Shown: positions 17,061 through 26,460, counted from the stretch's first letter. The stretch: 64,000 bases of DNA from Acidobacteriota bacterium (GCA_026707545.1 JAPOWR010000001.1:930001-994000), one strand, 5' to 3'. Program-made: numbers and translations. The notes: generated by a model not told the origin, from the letters alone.

Positions 17061-18794
17061 CTATCTGGCCTGCCGCGCGGCTCGCCGGCGCTCGATCAGT
17101 TCCGCCCAGGGCACGACGCCCGTACGGGCGGCCCACGCCTCCCACAACGCGGCGAAATGGGCGACTTTCTCCGGTTCGTCGGCGGCGAGATCGTCAACCT
17201 CCGTCCGGTCGGCCACCAGGTCGTAGAGTTCCCATTCCCCGGGGTGGCGGGAGACCAGTTTCCACTTGCCGGACCGTACGGCGCGGTTGCCCTCGTGTTC
17301 CCAGAACACGGCCTCGCGCTCGAGCGGCTGGTCCTGGAAGGCCGGCAGCAGGCTCGTCCCCTCGACCGGAATCGAGTCGCGACCGGCTCGACTGCCCGGG
17401 TGGGGTGCACCCGCGGCCTCGAGCGCGGTCGCCATCAGGTCCACGACATGGGCCGTTTCGCCGACGATGCCGCCGCCTTCCGTGATGCGGTCCGGCCAGT
17501 GAACGATCAGCGGCGAGGCGATGCCGCCTTCGTGGACCCAGTGCTTGTAGAGGCGAAAGGGCGTGTTGCTGACGTGCGCCCAGTGCGGGCCGTAACTCTG
17601 GTAGCTCGATTCGGGGCCCGGCAGTACCGTGGTGTCGTTACCGACCGCCACCGGGCTGCCGTCGAGGGCTTGACGCGGGATCGCGAGGCCGGTCCACCGA
17701 TCCGTCAGGACCTCTGCGCAACCGCCGTTGTCCGCCAGGAACAGGATCAGCGTGTTGTCGAGCCGGCCGGTCTCCTCGAGTGCCGCCACCAGCGCCCCGA
17801 TCCCCTGATCCATGCGGTCGATCTGGGCGGCGTAAACCTCCATCGCCCGCTCGAACCAGGGGCGTTCTTCCTCGGGGACATCGTCCCAGGCGGGTACTCG
17901 CTGATCGCGCTCGGCGAGCAGCCAGTCTTCGTCGATGAGACCCAGTTCGATCAGCCGTTCCTGGCGGTCTTCCCGGATCGCGTCCCAACCCGCCGCGTAG
18001 CGACCCCGGTATCGGTCGATGTCTCCCGGCAGTGCATGGAGAGGCCAGTGCGGCGCCGTGTGTGCGACATAGAGAAACAGTGGATCGCCGCTCCGATCGC
18101 CGGCCGCATGGTCGCGCACGAAACGCGCCGCGTACTCCGAGATCGCGTCGGTGTAGTAGTACGGCGCGTCGGATTCGTCGGGCGGTTCCAGCTCGACCGG
18201 CGTGTTGCCCTCGGTCAACGAAATCGGGTCGTAGAAGCTGCCGGCGCCGTGGATCGTGCCGTAGAAGCGGTCGAAACCGCGCTGCAGGGGCCAGTTGTGC
18301 GTCGAGGTCAGCTCGTCGTTGCCGCTCCAGTGGCCGACGTGGCGGGTGACGTGCCACTTGCCGGACATGTAGGTGCCGTAGCCGGCTTCGCCCAGCGCTT
18401 CGGCGATCGTCACCGCGTTTGCGGCAAGGTCTCCGCGGTAGCCCGGAAGGTCGTCGTCGCCCATCATGTGGCCGACGCCGGCCTGGTGCGCGTAGAGGCC
18501 GGTCAGGAGGGACGCCCTGGTCGGGCAGCAGCGGGCCGTGTTGTAGAAGTGGCTGAACCGCAAACCGTTCGCAGCCAGGCGGTCGAGGTTGGGTGTTTCG
18601 ATCTCGCCACCGTAGCTGCCGAGGTCGGAGAAGCCCATGTCGTCGGCCATGATCAGGACGATGTCGGGCCGGGGCGGGGTCTCCTCGCCACCGCAGCCAG
18701 GAAGCGCGAAGAGGACAACCGCTACCAAGGTAAGGAGGGCGGCCGATACGCGAGAGCCAAGGGACTCACAGGCCGGTTTCTTGCGTGAGGACAT
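17061..18794 (-). CDS. Arylsulfatase-type lipoprotein (type I sulfatase)
   Basis: Sulfatase of 577 aa. The ATG at 18794 gives an N-terminal signal with lipobox ALPGC (Cys about residue 33), so the enzyme is probably lipid-anchored. The calcium/active-site start IVLIMADDMGFSDLG is followed by the sulfatase signature Cys89-Cys-Pro-Thr-Arg93 with downstream LLTG. Cys89 should be converted to formylglycine. SGKWHVTRHVGHW and the ADNGGCAEV segment supply further metal and sulfate ligands. It hydrolyses a sulfate ester, perhaps of a sulfated polysaccharide. An activating formylglycine-generating enzyme must exist elsewhere: the only FGE-fold protein here lacks the catalytic cysteines. Divergent from the metalloprotease gene with only 24 bases between starts. 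Confidence 0.92.
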   Translation of the reverse strand: MSSRKKPACESLGSRVSAALLTLVAVVLFALPGCGGEETPPRPDIVLIMADDMGFSDLGSYGGEIETPNLDRLAANGLRFSHFYNTARCCPTRASLLTGLYAHQAGVGHMMGDDDLPGYRGDLAANAVTIAEALGEAGYGTYMSGKWHVTRHVGHWSGNDELTSTHNWPLQRGFDRFYGTIHGAGSFYDPISLTEGNTPVELEPPDESDAPYYYTDAISEYAARFVRDHAAGDRSGDPLFLYVAHTAPHWPLHALPGDIDRYRGRYAAGWDAIREDRQERLIELGLIDEDWLLAERDQRVPAWDDVPEEERPWFERAMEVYAAQIDRMDQGIGALVAALEETGRLDNTLILFLADNGGCAEVLTDRWTGLAIPRQALDGSPVAVGNDTTVLPGPESSYQSYGPHWAHVSNTPFRLYKHWVHEGGIASPLIVHWPDRITEGGGIVGETAHVVDLMATALEAAGAPHPGSRAGRDSIPVEGTSLLPAFQDQPLEREAVFWEHEGNRAVRSGKWKLVSRHPGEWELYDLVADRTEVDDLAADEPEKVAHFAALWEAWAARTGVVPWAELIERRRAARQAR

Positions 18795-18818
18795 GGCCGC
18801 AGTGTACTTTTCAAGAGG

Positions 18819-21800
18819 GTGAGGTGCGGTGGATCGTACGTTGGTGGCTTGCTGCTCACGGCGGTGCTCGTCTTCTCTGCGCCCGTCGAGGGTCAGCGAC
18901 TGCTGACCCTGACGCCGCAGGCGACGGGGCGCGCAACCGTCGGCGATCCGGACTTCGCACCGGAGATAGCTGCTTTCGCCGCCCAGGTCGACCTGGAGTT
19001 GCTTCGCACGGAGTCGGGACGGCTGGAACTGCCGACGCCGGACGGCCGTGTGCTGATCGCGGACTTGAGCGTGTTCGAGGATCGTGGCGGCGGCGACCTG
19101 ATGTGGTCCGGCGGTCTCCCGGGTGCGGGCTACGACAGCGTCGTTCTGACGCTCGAGGGTGGCCGCCTCGTGGGCTGGTTCGCTGAGCCCGCCGGTGTCC
19201 GCTACCGCATCAGCGCCCGGCCCGACGGCAGTGGCCGGATGGAGGCTGGCTTCAACCTGCCTGGCGCGCAGCCCGACGCCTTCTGCGCCGTGGGCTCCGA
19301 TCGCGAACAGCTCCCACAGATCGCTCCGGTGCGCATTGCCGGGGCGACGGCGCACGATCCGCCCACACGAGTCGCAGCTCCGCAGAGTCACGACACGCTC
19401 GAGATCCTCGTCGTTTACACGCCCACGGCGGCCGGAAACTGGGCTGGCCGGGGCGGGGCGCAAGCGGCGATCCGGAACGCCGGCGACTACCTGAACATGG
19501 TCCTGCGGAACGGCCGTATCGACATTCGCGCGAACATCGTCCACACGGCCGAGGTAGCGGGACTCGATCGGGTCGGACGGGATGGAACCGGTCTCTACGG
19601 CTCCTCGATCATCAGTCAGCTCAGGTTCCACGGGGAGGCGCTCCGGCTGCGCCGGGAGCATGGAGCCGACCTGGTTCACCTGTTCACCGGCGAGTCGCCC
19701 TGGCTGTTCAACGCCTGCGGCCAGCACTACCTGCTCTCTCGCAATGAAACCGCGGAGGACTTCTCGGCGTTCGGGTACGGCTGGACCGCCAACTCCTGCT
19801 ATGCGGACGGGCCGATCTTCGCCCACGAAGTGGGCCACGGCCTGGGCGCCCACCACGATCCGGACAACGGTGGTTCGCCCGAGTTGGCCGTCAGGCCGTA
19901 CGCCTTCGGTCACGGCAATCTCGACCGGATTCCGAACGTCGGCACGATCATGAGCTACACGGGCCAGGAAGAGCCGTACCTGTCGAGTGTGCGGATCAAG
20001 CCCCAGGGCCGTGTAATCGGCATCGCGGGCGAGCGGGAGAACGAACGCGCCCTCCAGAGGACGATCCACATCGGTGTGAAGTACGGCGACTTCGTTTCCC
20101 CGCTGCCCCCCGACGCACCTGCGGCGCCGACCGATCTGCGGGTGACGATGGAGAGCGAGACGTCGGTGCGGCTCTCCTGGCAGGACAACGCGACGGACGA
20201 GGATGGCTATGAAGCGACTCTCTGGCGTCCCGGACAGGGATTCATGACGCGCCCACTCGACGGTCGTACAACGGGAGTGGTGGACCTGCCTGTCGCGGAC
20301 GCCGGCACCCGCTACTTCTTCCGGGTCGAAGCGTACAGAGGCGAAACCCGGTCCGCGAGTAGCGGCACCGTCACGCTCGTGACTCCGGGCGCCGAGCCCG
20401 CGCCGCCGTCCGGACTCGCCTGGGAACCGGCCGCGGTCGAGGACCCGGCCCAGATGGGAACGAGCGCCGCCCGCCTGACCTGGGTCGACAACTCGGACGA
20501 CGAGTACTACTTCGAGGTGGAACTCTCGATCGGCGGTCCCGTGCGGCGCAAGTACGTGTCTGCGAACTCGCGCTCGACCGTGCTGTCGCGCCTGGAGCCC
20601 GGACGAGCCTACGGTGTGCGCATGAGCGCCATCGGCCCCGGCGGCACGGCGACGGGCAGTGAGTTCATGGTGTTGAGACCGCGCCTGCCGCCGGGCCCGT
20701 CGGCCGTCACGAACCTGACCGCGCGTGCTACCGGTCCCACGTCGGTCCGCTTGACGTGGACCGACAACTCCACCAACGAACTCGGCTTCCGGGTCCTGGC
20801 TCTCGTGTCGGGTTGGTTCGGTCTGTTCGAGGCCGGGGCCGACAGCGAGTCCATCGAGATCGAGGGGCTGGCGCACGGCGGCAGCTACGTCTTCTATGTG
20901 CTGCCGTTCAACGATTCCGGTCTGGGGAGACGTACCGGGATCAGCTTGCCGCTGGGTTCCCCAGGGCGCGGCCCCGTGGCTCCGACCAAGCTCAGTTGGG
21001 CAGTGTCCGGAGAAGCAGCCCGCCTTGCCTGGGTGCACAACTCGAACGATGAGACGGGGTTCGAGATTCAGTCACGGCCCGACTACGGCAACGAGGACAC
21101 CGTCGTCGTCGGGGGAGGCCGCTGGACCCGGGTGGCGCTGGCGCCGGCGGGAGCCAGACACTTTGAACTCGAGCGCAGCGAAGAAGTGGACTACCGGGTG
21201 TTCGCCTACAACGGGACTGGTTTCTCGAAGGCCAGCAACACGGTCAGGGGGATGCCGTTTGTCGGACCTGGCCCGACGGGAGGTGAGGGCGGCTTGACGG
21301 CAGTGCCCTCCGGCGAGACAGCGGCCGAACTGACCTGGACCGGGAGATGGGCACGGCCGGCTCGGGGCAGGCTCACCGTCGAGGCGCGGAACCCGGCGAA
21401 CGGCTGGATCGAGGTGGCGACGGCCGAAGCGGCCGCCGGCGGGGCCATGGTCACCGGGCTGGAACCGGAGACCCCCTACACGTTCCGGCTTCGGGCCGGG
21501 GCCGCGGACTACTCTCCGGAGGCGAGCGTCACTACCGGCGCGTTCCAGGGGGCCTGCAGGGAGGAGTCGGCCTATCTCTGCCTTCGCGACGATCGCTTCG
21601 AAGTGCGTGCGCACTGGAGCAAGCCGGATGCTCCGGACGAGTACGGTTCCGGTGCGGCGGTTCCGGTCGACGTTTCGGACGAGTCGGGGCTTTTCTGGTT
21701 CTTCGACCCCGAGAACATCGAACTGGTCGTCAAGGTGCTCGACGGCCGGACGATCAACGGCAGCTATTGGGTCTTCTTCGGAGCGCTGTCGGACGTCGAG

Positions 21801-22382
21801 TACTGGATCACCGTGAGGGACGCGCAGACAGGTGAGCGGCGGACGTACCACAACCCGCCCAGGGAAGTCTGCGGCCAGAAGGACCTCGTGGCCTTCGGCG
21901 ACCTGAGTCCGGCGGCCCTGTCGCCCGGTGCCGGCCCTATCGGAGGGGGCCGAGCGGGCTTCGACCTCCTGCGGATGAACGTCGCAGCCCTCGACCTGGC
22001 CGGTCTCGATCTTGCGAGCGAGGGCGGCGGTCACTGCGAGACAGGCGAGGGACGGCTCTGTCTCCTGGACGACCGATTCGCGGTGGAGGTCGACTTCGTC
22101 GATCCGAACGCCGATCCGGACGTGGAGCAGGCCGCGAAGGTGATTCCATCGCTGACGACGGCAAAGACGGGCTTCTTCTGGTTCTTCAGCCCTTCGAACA
22201 TCGAACTGGCGGTGAAGATGCTGGACGGCCGGGCCCTGAACGGCCGCTTCTGGCTCCTGTACGGTGGGCTGTCGGATGTCGAGTACGAGATCACGGTCAC
22301 GGACACGGTGACCGGCGAGGATTCGACCTACCGCAACGAGGCGGGCAGCATCTGTGGTCAGATCGACGTCGAGGCGTTCTGA
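18819..22382 (+). CDS. Secreted zincin metalloprotease with fibronectin-III modules and tandem C-terminal domains
   Basis: A 1187-aa exported protein from a GTG start; signal peptide LLLTAVLVFSAPVEGQ. A propeptide-like region (to about 190) precedes a reprolysin-like catalytic domain. Zinc motif: His336-Glu337-x2-His340-x2-Gly343-x2-His346-Asp347 (FAHEVGHGLGAHHD), with a Met-turn candidate in GTIMSYTG. Several fibronectin type III modules follow from about residue 430 to 905, each with a PTxLxW/SVRLSWxDN start. Two copies of an about 115-aa domain end the protein (about 912-1027 and 1072-1187), each with a LCLxDDRF start, FWFFxPxNIEL and LDGRxxNGxxW core, and CGxxDxxAF end. Probably a secreted or surface protease. 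Confidence 0.87.
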   Translation: MRCGGSYVGGLLLTAVLVFSAPVEGQRLLTLTPQATGRATVGDPDFAPEIAAFAAQVDLELLRTESGRLELPTPDGRVLIADLSVFEDRGGGDLMWSGGLPGAGYDSVVLTLEGGRLVGWFAEPAGVRYRISARPDGSGRMEAGFNLPGAQPDAFCAVGSDREQLPQIAPVRIAGATAHDPPTRVAAPQSHDTLEILVVYTPTAAGNWAGRGGAQAAIRNAGDYLNMVLRNGRIDIRANIVHTAEVAGLDRVGRDGTGLYGSSIISQLRFHGEALRLRREHGADLVHLFTGESPWLFNACGQHYLLSRNETAEDFSAFGYGWTANSCYADGPIFAHEVGHGLGAHHDPDNGGSPELAVRPYAFGHGNLDRIPNVGTIMSYTGQEEPYLSSVRIKPQGRVIGIAGERENERALQRTIHIGVKYGDFVSPLPPDAPAAPTDLRVTMESETSVRLSWQDNATDEDGYEATLWRPGQGFMTRPLDGRTTGVVDLPVADAGTRYFFRVEAYRGETRSASSGTVTLVTPGAEPAPPSGLAWEPAAVEDPAQMGTSAARLTWVDNSDDEYYFEVELSIGGPVRRKYVSANSRSTVLSRLEPGRAYGVRMSAIGPGGTATGSEFMVLRPRLPPGPSAVTNLTARATGPTSVRLTWTDNSTNELGFRVLALVSGWFGLFEAGADSESIEIEGLAHGGSYVFYVLPFNDSGLGRRTGISLPLGSPGRGPVAPTKLSWAVSGEAARLAWVHNSNDETGFEIQSRPDYGNEDTVVVGGGRWTRVALAPAGARHFELERSEEVDYRVFAYNGTGFSKASNTVRGMPFVGPGPTGGEGGLTAVPSGETAAELTWTGRWARPARGRLTVEARNPANGWIEVATAEAAAGGAMVTGLEPETPYTFRLRAGAADYSPEASVTTGAFQGACREESAYLCLRDDRFEVRAHWSKPDAPDEYGSGAAVPVDVSDESGLFWFFDPENIELVVKVLDGRTINGSYWVFFGALSDVEYWITVRDAQTGERRTYHNPPREVCGQKDLVAFGDLSPAALSPGAGPIGGGRAGFDLLRMNVAALDLAGLDLASEGGGHCETGEGRLCLLDDRFAVEVDFVDPNADPDVEQAAKVIPSLTTAKTGFFWFFSPSNIELAVKMLDGRALNGRFWLLYGGLSDVEYEITVTDTVTGEDSTYRNEAGSICGQIDVEAF

Positions 22383-22412
22383 ACGGCGACTTGTCGCGCC
22401 TGCCAACTCTCC

Positions 22413-22892
22413 GTGGACCACGACATTTACCGAAGCCTGATCGGCCGCTTCGCCACCGGTGTCACCGTGGTGACGACGAACGTGGGTGGCCGCCTGCACG
22501 GCATGACCGCGAACGCGGTCTGTTCTCTTTCGCTCGACCCGCTCCAGCTGCTGGTCTGCGTCGACCGCGCGTCGAACTGCTACATGCAGATGCGGGACGC
22601 CGAGGTCTTTGGCATCAGCATCCTGGCGGCCGATCAGGAGGGAATCTCGAACGTGTTCGCCCAATCCAGGGAACCGACCGAGGGCTCCCTGCTTGGTGTG
22701 GAGTGCCGGCTCGGCCGCCTGGGAGCGCCGCTGATCGAGAACGCGCTAGGCCATCTCGAGTGCCGGATCGCGGAGCGTGTCCCTGGCGGCGACCACATCA
22801 TCGTGATCGGGGACGTGGTGGCGGGGGAAGTGGTTCGGGACGCCGAGCCGCTGCTGTTCTACGGCGGCCGGTACGAGAGGCTCGCCGACTGA
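22413..22892 (+). CDS. Flavin reductase domain protein
   Basis: A 159-aa FMN-binding split-barrel protein of the flavin reductase (HpaC-like) family, from a GTG start. The hallmark order is present: SLIGRFATGVTVVTT, then GMTANAVCSLSLDPLQLLVCVDR, then FGISILAADQ, and a C-terminal HIIVIGDVVAGE / PLLFYGGRYERL. Members reduce FMN or FAD with NAD(P)H for a partner monooxygenase. No monooxygenase is adjacent, so the partner, if any, is elsewhere. It follows the metalloprotease after 30 bases on the same strand. A Shine-Dalgarno is not obvious. Confidence 0.9.
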   Translation: MDHDIYRSLIGRFATGVTVVTTNVGGRLHGMTANAVCSLSLDPLQLLVCVDRASNCYMQMRDAEVFGISILAADQEGISNVFAQSREPTEGSLLGVECRLGRLGAPLIENALGHLECRIAERVPGGDHIIVIGDVVAGEVVRDAEPLLFYGGRYERLAD

Positions 22893-22900
22893 GCCCGCGT

Positions 22901-24055
22901 TCAGGCCACGAGCGGGCAACTCGGGTCGAACTCGCGGTCCAGGGCGGCGAGTTCGACGATCGCCTCCTGGATGACCTGTTGGGGAGTTGCCCCCTGCTCG
23001 ATGCGCCGCAGCCACTGCATGGCCGGGTTGCCCTGTTCCAGAACAGAGCGGATGGGCTCGAGCAGACCGTCGAAGCCGTGGCGACCGGCTGTCGGGGCGA
23101 CGCTCTCGAGCATCGATTCCGCCCAAGCCCGGAAGGTGAGAGTGTCTCCGTCGACCCAGTTCGTTCCTTCGGCATCGAGACTGGCGGTGCCGGCGGCGCG
23201 CTCGTTCGCCGCCGCCAGCTCTTCGAGTTCGGACGAGGTCCGGTCATGCAACGGATCGAGGTCCGGCTGCTCCAGCACCTGCCACACGCGCGCCTCGTAG
23301 AGCGCGGTGACCGCCTGCAGGATGTACGGATCGCTGATCCGATCGCAGATCCGAAGTTCCAGGCGGTCCAGATCCCTGGGTGTCGCCGGTCCGTTTGGCC
23401 GGATGCCGAGCCAGAGGTGGCGCCGGTTCTGCATCGCGCCGCTTGCGAGCTGCTCGTCCATCCAGATGGCGAAGGAGCCGGCGTCCGGGAAGAACGGCAC
23501 CCTTCCCGGAGTCAGGGGGAAGCGCAGCCATCGCGTCGAGTGCTGGCCGGTGGTTTCGCCCGAGAGGAAGGGTGACGCGGCGGTGAGCGCCAGGAACACC
23601 GCGGCCTCCATTCGCAGCACCCGGTAGGCGCGCATCAGTTCCTCCGGGTCGTCTATCCCCAGGTTGATGTGGGTCGAGGCGGTGACGACACGGTTGCCGT
23701 AGGTGTCGCGGATGTAGCGGTAGTACGGGTTCTCCGGGTCGGAGAAGTAGAAGGAGTCGGGATCCGCCAGTGACAGCGCGCCCCCTGGCACCAGCGTGCA
23801 GCCGTGCGTGGCCTCCAGGTAGCGCCGGAGCGCGCAGCGCTTTGCCATCAGTCGGTCGATGAGGACCTGGTAGCTCCGGTACGGGGCGGTCGTGAACTCG
23901 ACGTTGCGTCCATCCGGTTCGGTGGTGTAGCCGTCGAGCGCCTCCTTGACCTGTGAGGAGAGCGGCAGGACGTGGCCGCCGGGGGTTCCGGTGTAGACCT
24001 CCTCTTCGAGGCCCTTCAGCAGTTGACGGTGCAGCGGACGGTGGTCGACGGTCAT
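22901..24055 (-). CDS. gshA: Glutamate-cysteine ligase, cyanobacterial-type GCS2 family
   Basis: A 384-aa ATP-dependent ligase forming gamma-glutamylcysteine, the first step to glutathione. The N-terminal GLEEEVYTGTPGGHVLPLS and EPDGRNVEFTTAP match the cyanobacterial/proteobacterial GCS2-type enzyme. TASTHINLGIDDPEEL and RRHLWLGIRPNG are further conserved blocks, and LELRICDRISDP is the metal/nucleotide region. Length fits the family (about 380). No glutathione synthetase lies nearby. Stop lies 8 bases from the convergent flavin reductase stop. Its own extended -10 promoter lies in the divergent gap with the SDR gene. Confidence 0.87.
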   Translation of the reverse strand: MTVDHRPLHRQLLKGLEEEVYTGTPGGHVLPLSSQVKEALDGYTTEPDGRNVEFTTAPYRSYQVLIDRLMAKRCALRRYLEATHGCTLVPGGALSLADPDSFYFSDPENPYYRYIRDTYGNRVVTASTHINLGIDDPEELMRAYRVLRMEAAVFLALTAASPFLSGETTGQHSTRWLRFPLTPGRVPFFPDAGSFAIWMDEQLASGAMQNRRHLWLGIRPNGPATPRDLDRLELRICDRISDPYILQAVTALYEARVWQVLEQPDLDPLHDRTSSELEELAAANERAAGTASLDAEGTNWVDGDTLTFRAWAESMLESVAPTAGRHGFDGLLEPIRSVLEQGNPAMQWLRRIEQGATPQQVIQEAIVELAALDREFDPSCPLVA

Positions 24056-24135
24056 TTGGGACTCAGGCGCGGCACAGGTAACCGCCTAGCAGTGAAGGGC
24101 TTAGGGACGGCAGAACAGCCGCCGCCGAGCCCACG

Positions 24136-24144
24136 ATTCTACCA
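24136..24144 (-). promoter_or_regulatory. Extended -10 promoter of gshA
   Basis: TGGTAGAAT on the minus strand (TGn plus TAGAAT, 5/6 to TATAAT) lies about 80 bases upstream of the gshA ATG, in the 118-base divergent gap with the SDR gene. Confidence 0.4.
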
Positions 24145-24166
24145 AGGGGACGGCGCCCACGACCGT

Positions 24167-24175
24167 TGCTACGAT
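24167..24175 (+). promoter_or_regulatory. Extended -10 box, possible leaderless promoter of the SDR gene
   Basis: TGCTACGAT (TGn plus TACGAT) is followed by exactly seven bases and then an ATG at 24183, putting the predicted transcription start at the start codon. The upstream ATG at 24174 lies inside the box itself, so 24183 is the likelier start if this promoter is used. Confidence 0.4.
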
Positions 24176-24956
24176 GAGCCGCATGAAGATACAGGGCAAG
24201 TCGTGCGTTGTCACTGGCGGCGCGAGTGGCATCGGCAGGGCGCTTTGCCGCCGGTTCGCGGCCGATGGCGCCAGAGGGGTCGTGGTCGCCGACCGCGACG
24301 GCGAGGGCGCCGCGGCGGTGGCGAGCGAGATCGGCGAGGGCGCGATCGCCGTGACCGTCGACGTGGCCGTGGAAGAGCAGGTTCAGGACATGGTCGCCCG
24401 CGCGGAGACGGCCTTCGGCGACATCGACCTGATCTTCTCCAATGCCGGCATCGGCACCGGCGGCGGGGTCGACGTGAGCGACGATGGCTGGCAGAGCATC
24501 TGGGAGATCAACGTGATGTCCCACATCTACGCCGCCCGCGCCGTCTTGCCGAAGATGATCGAGCGGGGCGAGGGATACATCGCCAGCACCTCTTCGGCCG
24601 CGGGTTTGCTGTCGCAGATCGGCTCGGCGCCCTACGCGGTGACCAAGCACGCTGCAGTGGCGCTCGCGGAGTGGATCGCGATCACGCACGGCAACGACGG
24701 CATCAAGGTGTCCGTGCTCTGCCCGCAGGCGGTGCGCACGGCGATGACCGCCGGGGGACCCGGTGTCGCCGGCGTCGACGGCATGATGGAGGCCGACGAG
24801 GTGGCCGAAATCGCCGTCCGCGCGATCGAACAGGAGCGCTTCCTGATCCTGCCGCACCCGCAGGTCCTGGAGTACATGCGCCGCAAGACCTCGGACTACG
24901 ACCGCTGGTTGCACGGCATGAGGAGGCTGCGGGAGCGCTTCCTGGCCGGGGCCTGA
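24174..24956 (+). CDS. Short-chain dehydrogenase/reductase (SDR) family oxidoreductase
   Basis: Classical SDR of 260 aa. The cofactor motif VVTGGASGIGRALC lies near the N-terminus, SNAGIGTGG is the NAG motif, and STSSAAG plus Tyr-x3-Lys in PYAVTKHA form the catalytic Ser-Tyr-Lys set. VVVADRDGEGA carries an Asp at the end of strand 2, which favours NAD(H) over NADP(H). Start is ATG 24174 or ATG 24183; an extended -10 box seven bases before 24183 favours the latter as a leaderless start. Substrate not inferable. Confidence 0.9.
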   Translation: MSRMKIQGKSCVVTGGASGIGRALCRRFAADGARGVVVADRDGEGAAAVASEIGEGAIAVTVDVAVEEQVQDMVARAETAFGDIDLIFSNAGIGTGGGVDVSDDGWQSIWEINVMSHIYAARAVLPKMIERGEGYIASTSSAAGLLSQIGSAPYAVTKHAAVALAEWIAITHGNDGIKVSVLCPQAVRTAMTAGGPGVAGVDGMMEADEVAEIAVRAIEQERFLILPHPQVLEYMRRKTSDYDRWLHGMRRLRERFLAGA

Positions 24957-24985
24957 CGTTCACCGGCGATTGCCGGGCCCGGCAG

Positions 24986-25384
24986 CTACGGCTCTTCCGG
25001 ACCGCCGAGAGTCTTCGCACCCAGATGTGCGCTGGGCAGGAACAGGAGGATCCCGACAACCCAGAACCAGAGCGGGGACGGGATCGTCGCCATGTTGTAG
25101 ACGCCGGCGATCAGAAAGAAGGCGCCGACGATCAGGGCCAGTCGACGCTTCGCCCTTCGTGTGACGCGCGCGGCCGTGCCGCCGCCGGCGAACGCGCCCG
25201 CGGCCCAGGCGATGAGGACGAACGCCATGTTGACAGCCGGGATGTCCCCCGGTTCGATCGACGCCCGGTCGGTCGGCACTCCCTCGGGCAGGGGAAGCAG
25301 CGTGATGGCCGCGACCTGAACGAAGCTGATCACGATGCCGCCGACGACCAGGCCGGCGGGAATGGCGAGAACGGTTCGCAGCAT
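24986..25384 (-). CDS. Small hypothetical four-helix membrane protein
   Basis: A 132-aa protein I do not recognise. It has four hydrophobic segments (about residues 3-30, 52-74, 84-104 and 106-125) separated by short loops; the second loop holds a basic stretch ARVTRRAKRR. Start ATG 25384 is fixed by an AAGGAGAG ribosome site. A longer in-frame open stretch upstream has no start support. The stop is 30 bases from the convergent SDR stop, with a 14-bp perfect palindrome TGCCGGGCCCGGCA between them. A -10 like box lies in the divergent gap. Confidence 0.7.
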   Translation of the reverse strand: MLRTVLAIPAGLVVGGIVISFVQVAAITLLPLPEGVPTDRASIEPGDIPAVNMAFVLIAWAAGAFAGGGTAARVTRRAKRRLALIVGAFFLIAGVYNMATIPSPLWFWVVGILLFLPSAHLGAKTLGGPEEP

Positions 25385-25450
25385 GAACTCTCCTTCGTCC
25401 GGTTGCGGCGGCTTACAGCGAACAGCCGCAATGACGCCGGCCGCTTGCCG

Positions 25451-25456
25451 ACTATA
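25451..25456 (-). promoter_or_regulatory. Candidate -10 box for the small membrane protein gene
   Basis: TATAGT on the minus strand (5/6 to TATAAT), 66 bases upstream of the ATG at 25384, in the 147-base divergent gap. No convincing -35 at 17 bases. Confidence 0.3.
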
Positions 25457-25531
25457 CGGGGTCGCATGCCGGCGTCGCTGCGCCGCCGGTTCGTGGTAGA
25501 AACACCGACTTCCAACGAGGAGACGTGAAGA

Positions 25532-26455
25532 ATGAAGCTCGCCGTCGAGTTCCCGAGTGTGGTCTACCGGGAGGGACCGGAGGCCGTCGCCCGCCTGGCC
25601 GGAGCAGTGGACGAGATCGGTTTCGATCAACTGGACATCTTCGACCACGTCGTCATGGGCTACGACACCGATGGCCGGGAAAAGAACCGCTACCCGGCCA
25701 AGATGCCGATCATGGAGGCCTTCGCCACCCTTGGATACATGGCGGCGTGCACGTCGCGGATCGGGCTTGGCACCGAGGTTCTGGTCCTGCCGCAGCGCGA
25801 TCCGGTCCTGACCGCGAAGCAGGCATCGACCCTGGACACGCTCTCGGGCGGCCGACTGCGTCTGGGTCTCGGGGTCGGTTGGCAGGAATCGGAGTACGAC
25901 GCTCTGGGGCACGACTTCCACAACCGCGGGCGGCGCATGGACGAGGCGATCGAAGTGCTTCGAGCTTGCTGGAGCCAGGACCCGATCGACTTCGAGGGCG
26001 AGTTCTACCGCCTGGAGGCGATGGCCATGGAGCCGAAGCCGCCGAGCGGCGCGGATCTGCCGATCTGGATCGGCGGCCACAGCGAAGCGGCTTTGCGCCG
26101 CGCAGGGCGCTTCGGCGACGGCTGGATGGGCGTTGCCTCGGAGGAGTTGTTCGAGAGCGGAGATCAGGCGATCGCCTCAGTGAGAAGCCACGCGGAGAAC
26201 GCCGGTCGCGATCCGGAAACTCTGGAGTTTCAGGCTCAGGTGTCGCCGCCGCCCCGACCGGGGAACGAGAGCGACCGCACGTTCTACGTGGACCCGGAGC
26301 GCGTCGCCGCGGCCGCCGCCAGGCTGGGCGAGTTGGGGTTCGACGGCGTGGCGCTCAATCTGACCGGTCTCTTCCTGGCCGGCGCCCGCAGCGTCGACGC
26401 GATGATCGACGGCGTGGCCGCGCTGCACGACAAGCTGCGGGCCGAGCTCGGGTAG
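25532..26455 (+). CDS. LLM-class flavin/F420-dependent oxidoreductase
   Basis: Luciferase-like TIM-barrel protein of 307 aa. Clear family blocks are LDIFDHVVMG near residue 35, SRIGLGTEVLVLPQRDPVLTAKQASTLDTLSGGRL and LGLGVGWQESEYDALG. The IWIGGHSEAALRRAGRFGDGWM block is typical of the F420-type TIGR03619-like group. It reduces or oxidises an unknown substrate with FMNH2 or F420. ATG 25532 follows GAGGAGACGTGAAGA. Whether the host makes F420 cannot be judged from this window. It stands alone, divergent from a small membrane protein gene and convergent with the sigma operon. Confidence 0.9.
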   Translation: MKLAVEFPSVVYREGPEAVARLAGAVDEIGFDQLDIFDHVVMGYDTDGREKNRYPAKMPIMEAFATLGYMAACTSRIGLGTEVLVLPQRDPVLTAKQASTLDTLSGGRLRLGLGVGWQESEYDALGHDFHNRGRRMDEAIEVLRACWSQDPIDFEGEFYRLEAMAMEPKPPSGADLPIWIGGHSEAALRRAGRFGDGWMGVASEELFESGDQAIASVRSHAENAGRDPETLEFQAQVSPPPRPGNESDRTFYVDPERVAAAAARLGELGFDGVALNLTGLFLAGARSVDAMIDGVAALHDKLRAELG

Positions 26456-26460
26456 CGGTC

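Noticed and set aside
24971..24984. Perfect palindrome TGCCGGGCCCGGCA between convergent SDR and membrane-protein genes
   Set aside because: No loop and no T-run; at this GC content a 14-bp palindrome alone is weak evidence of a terminator or operator.
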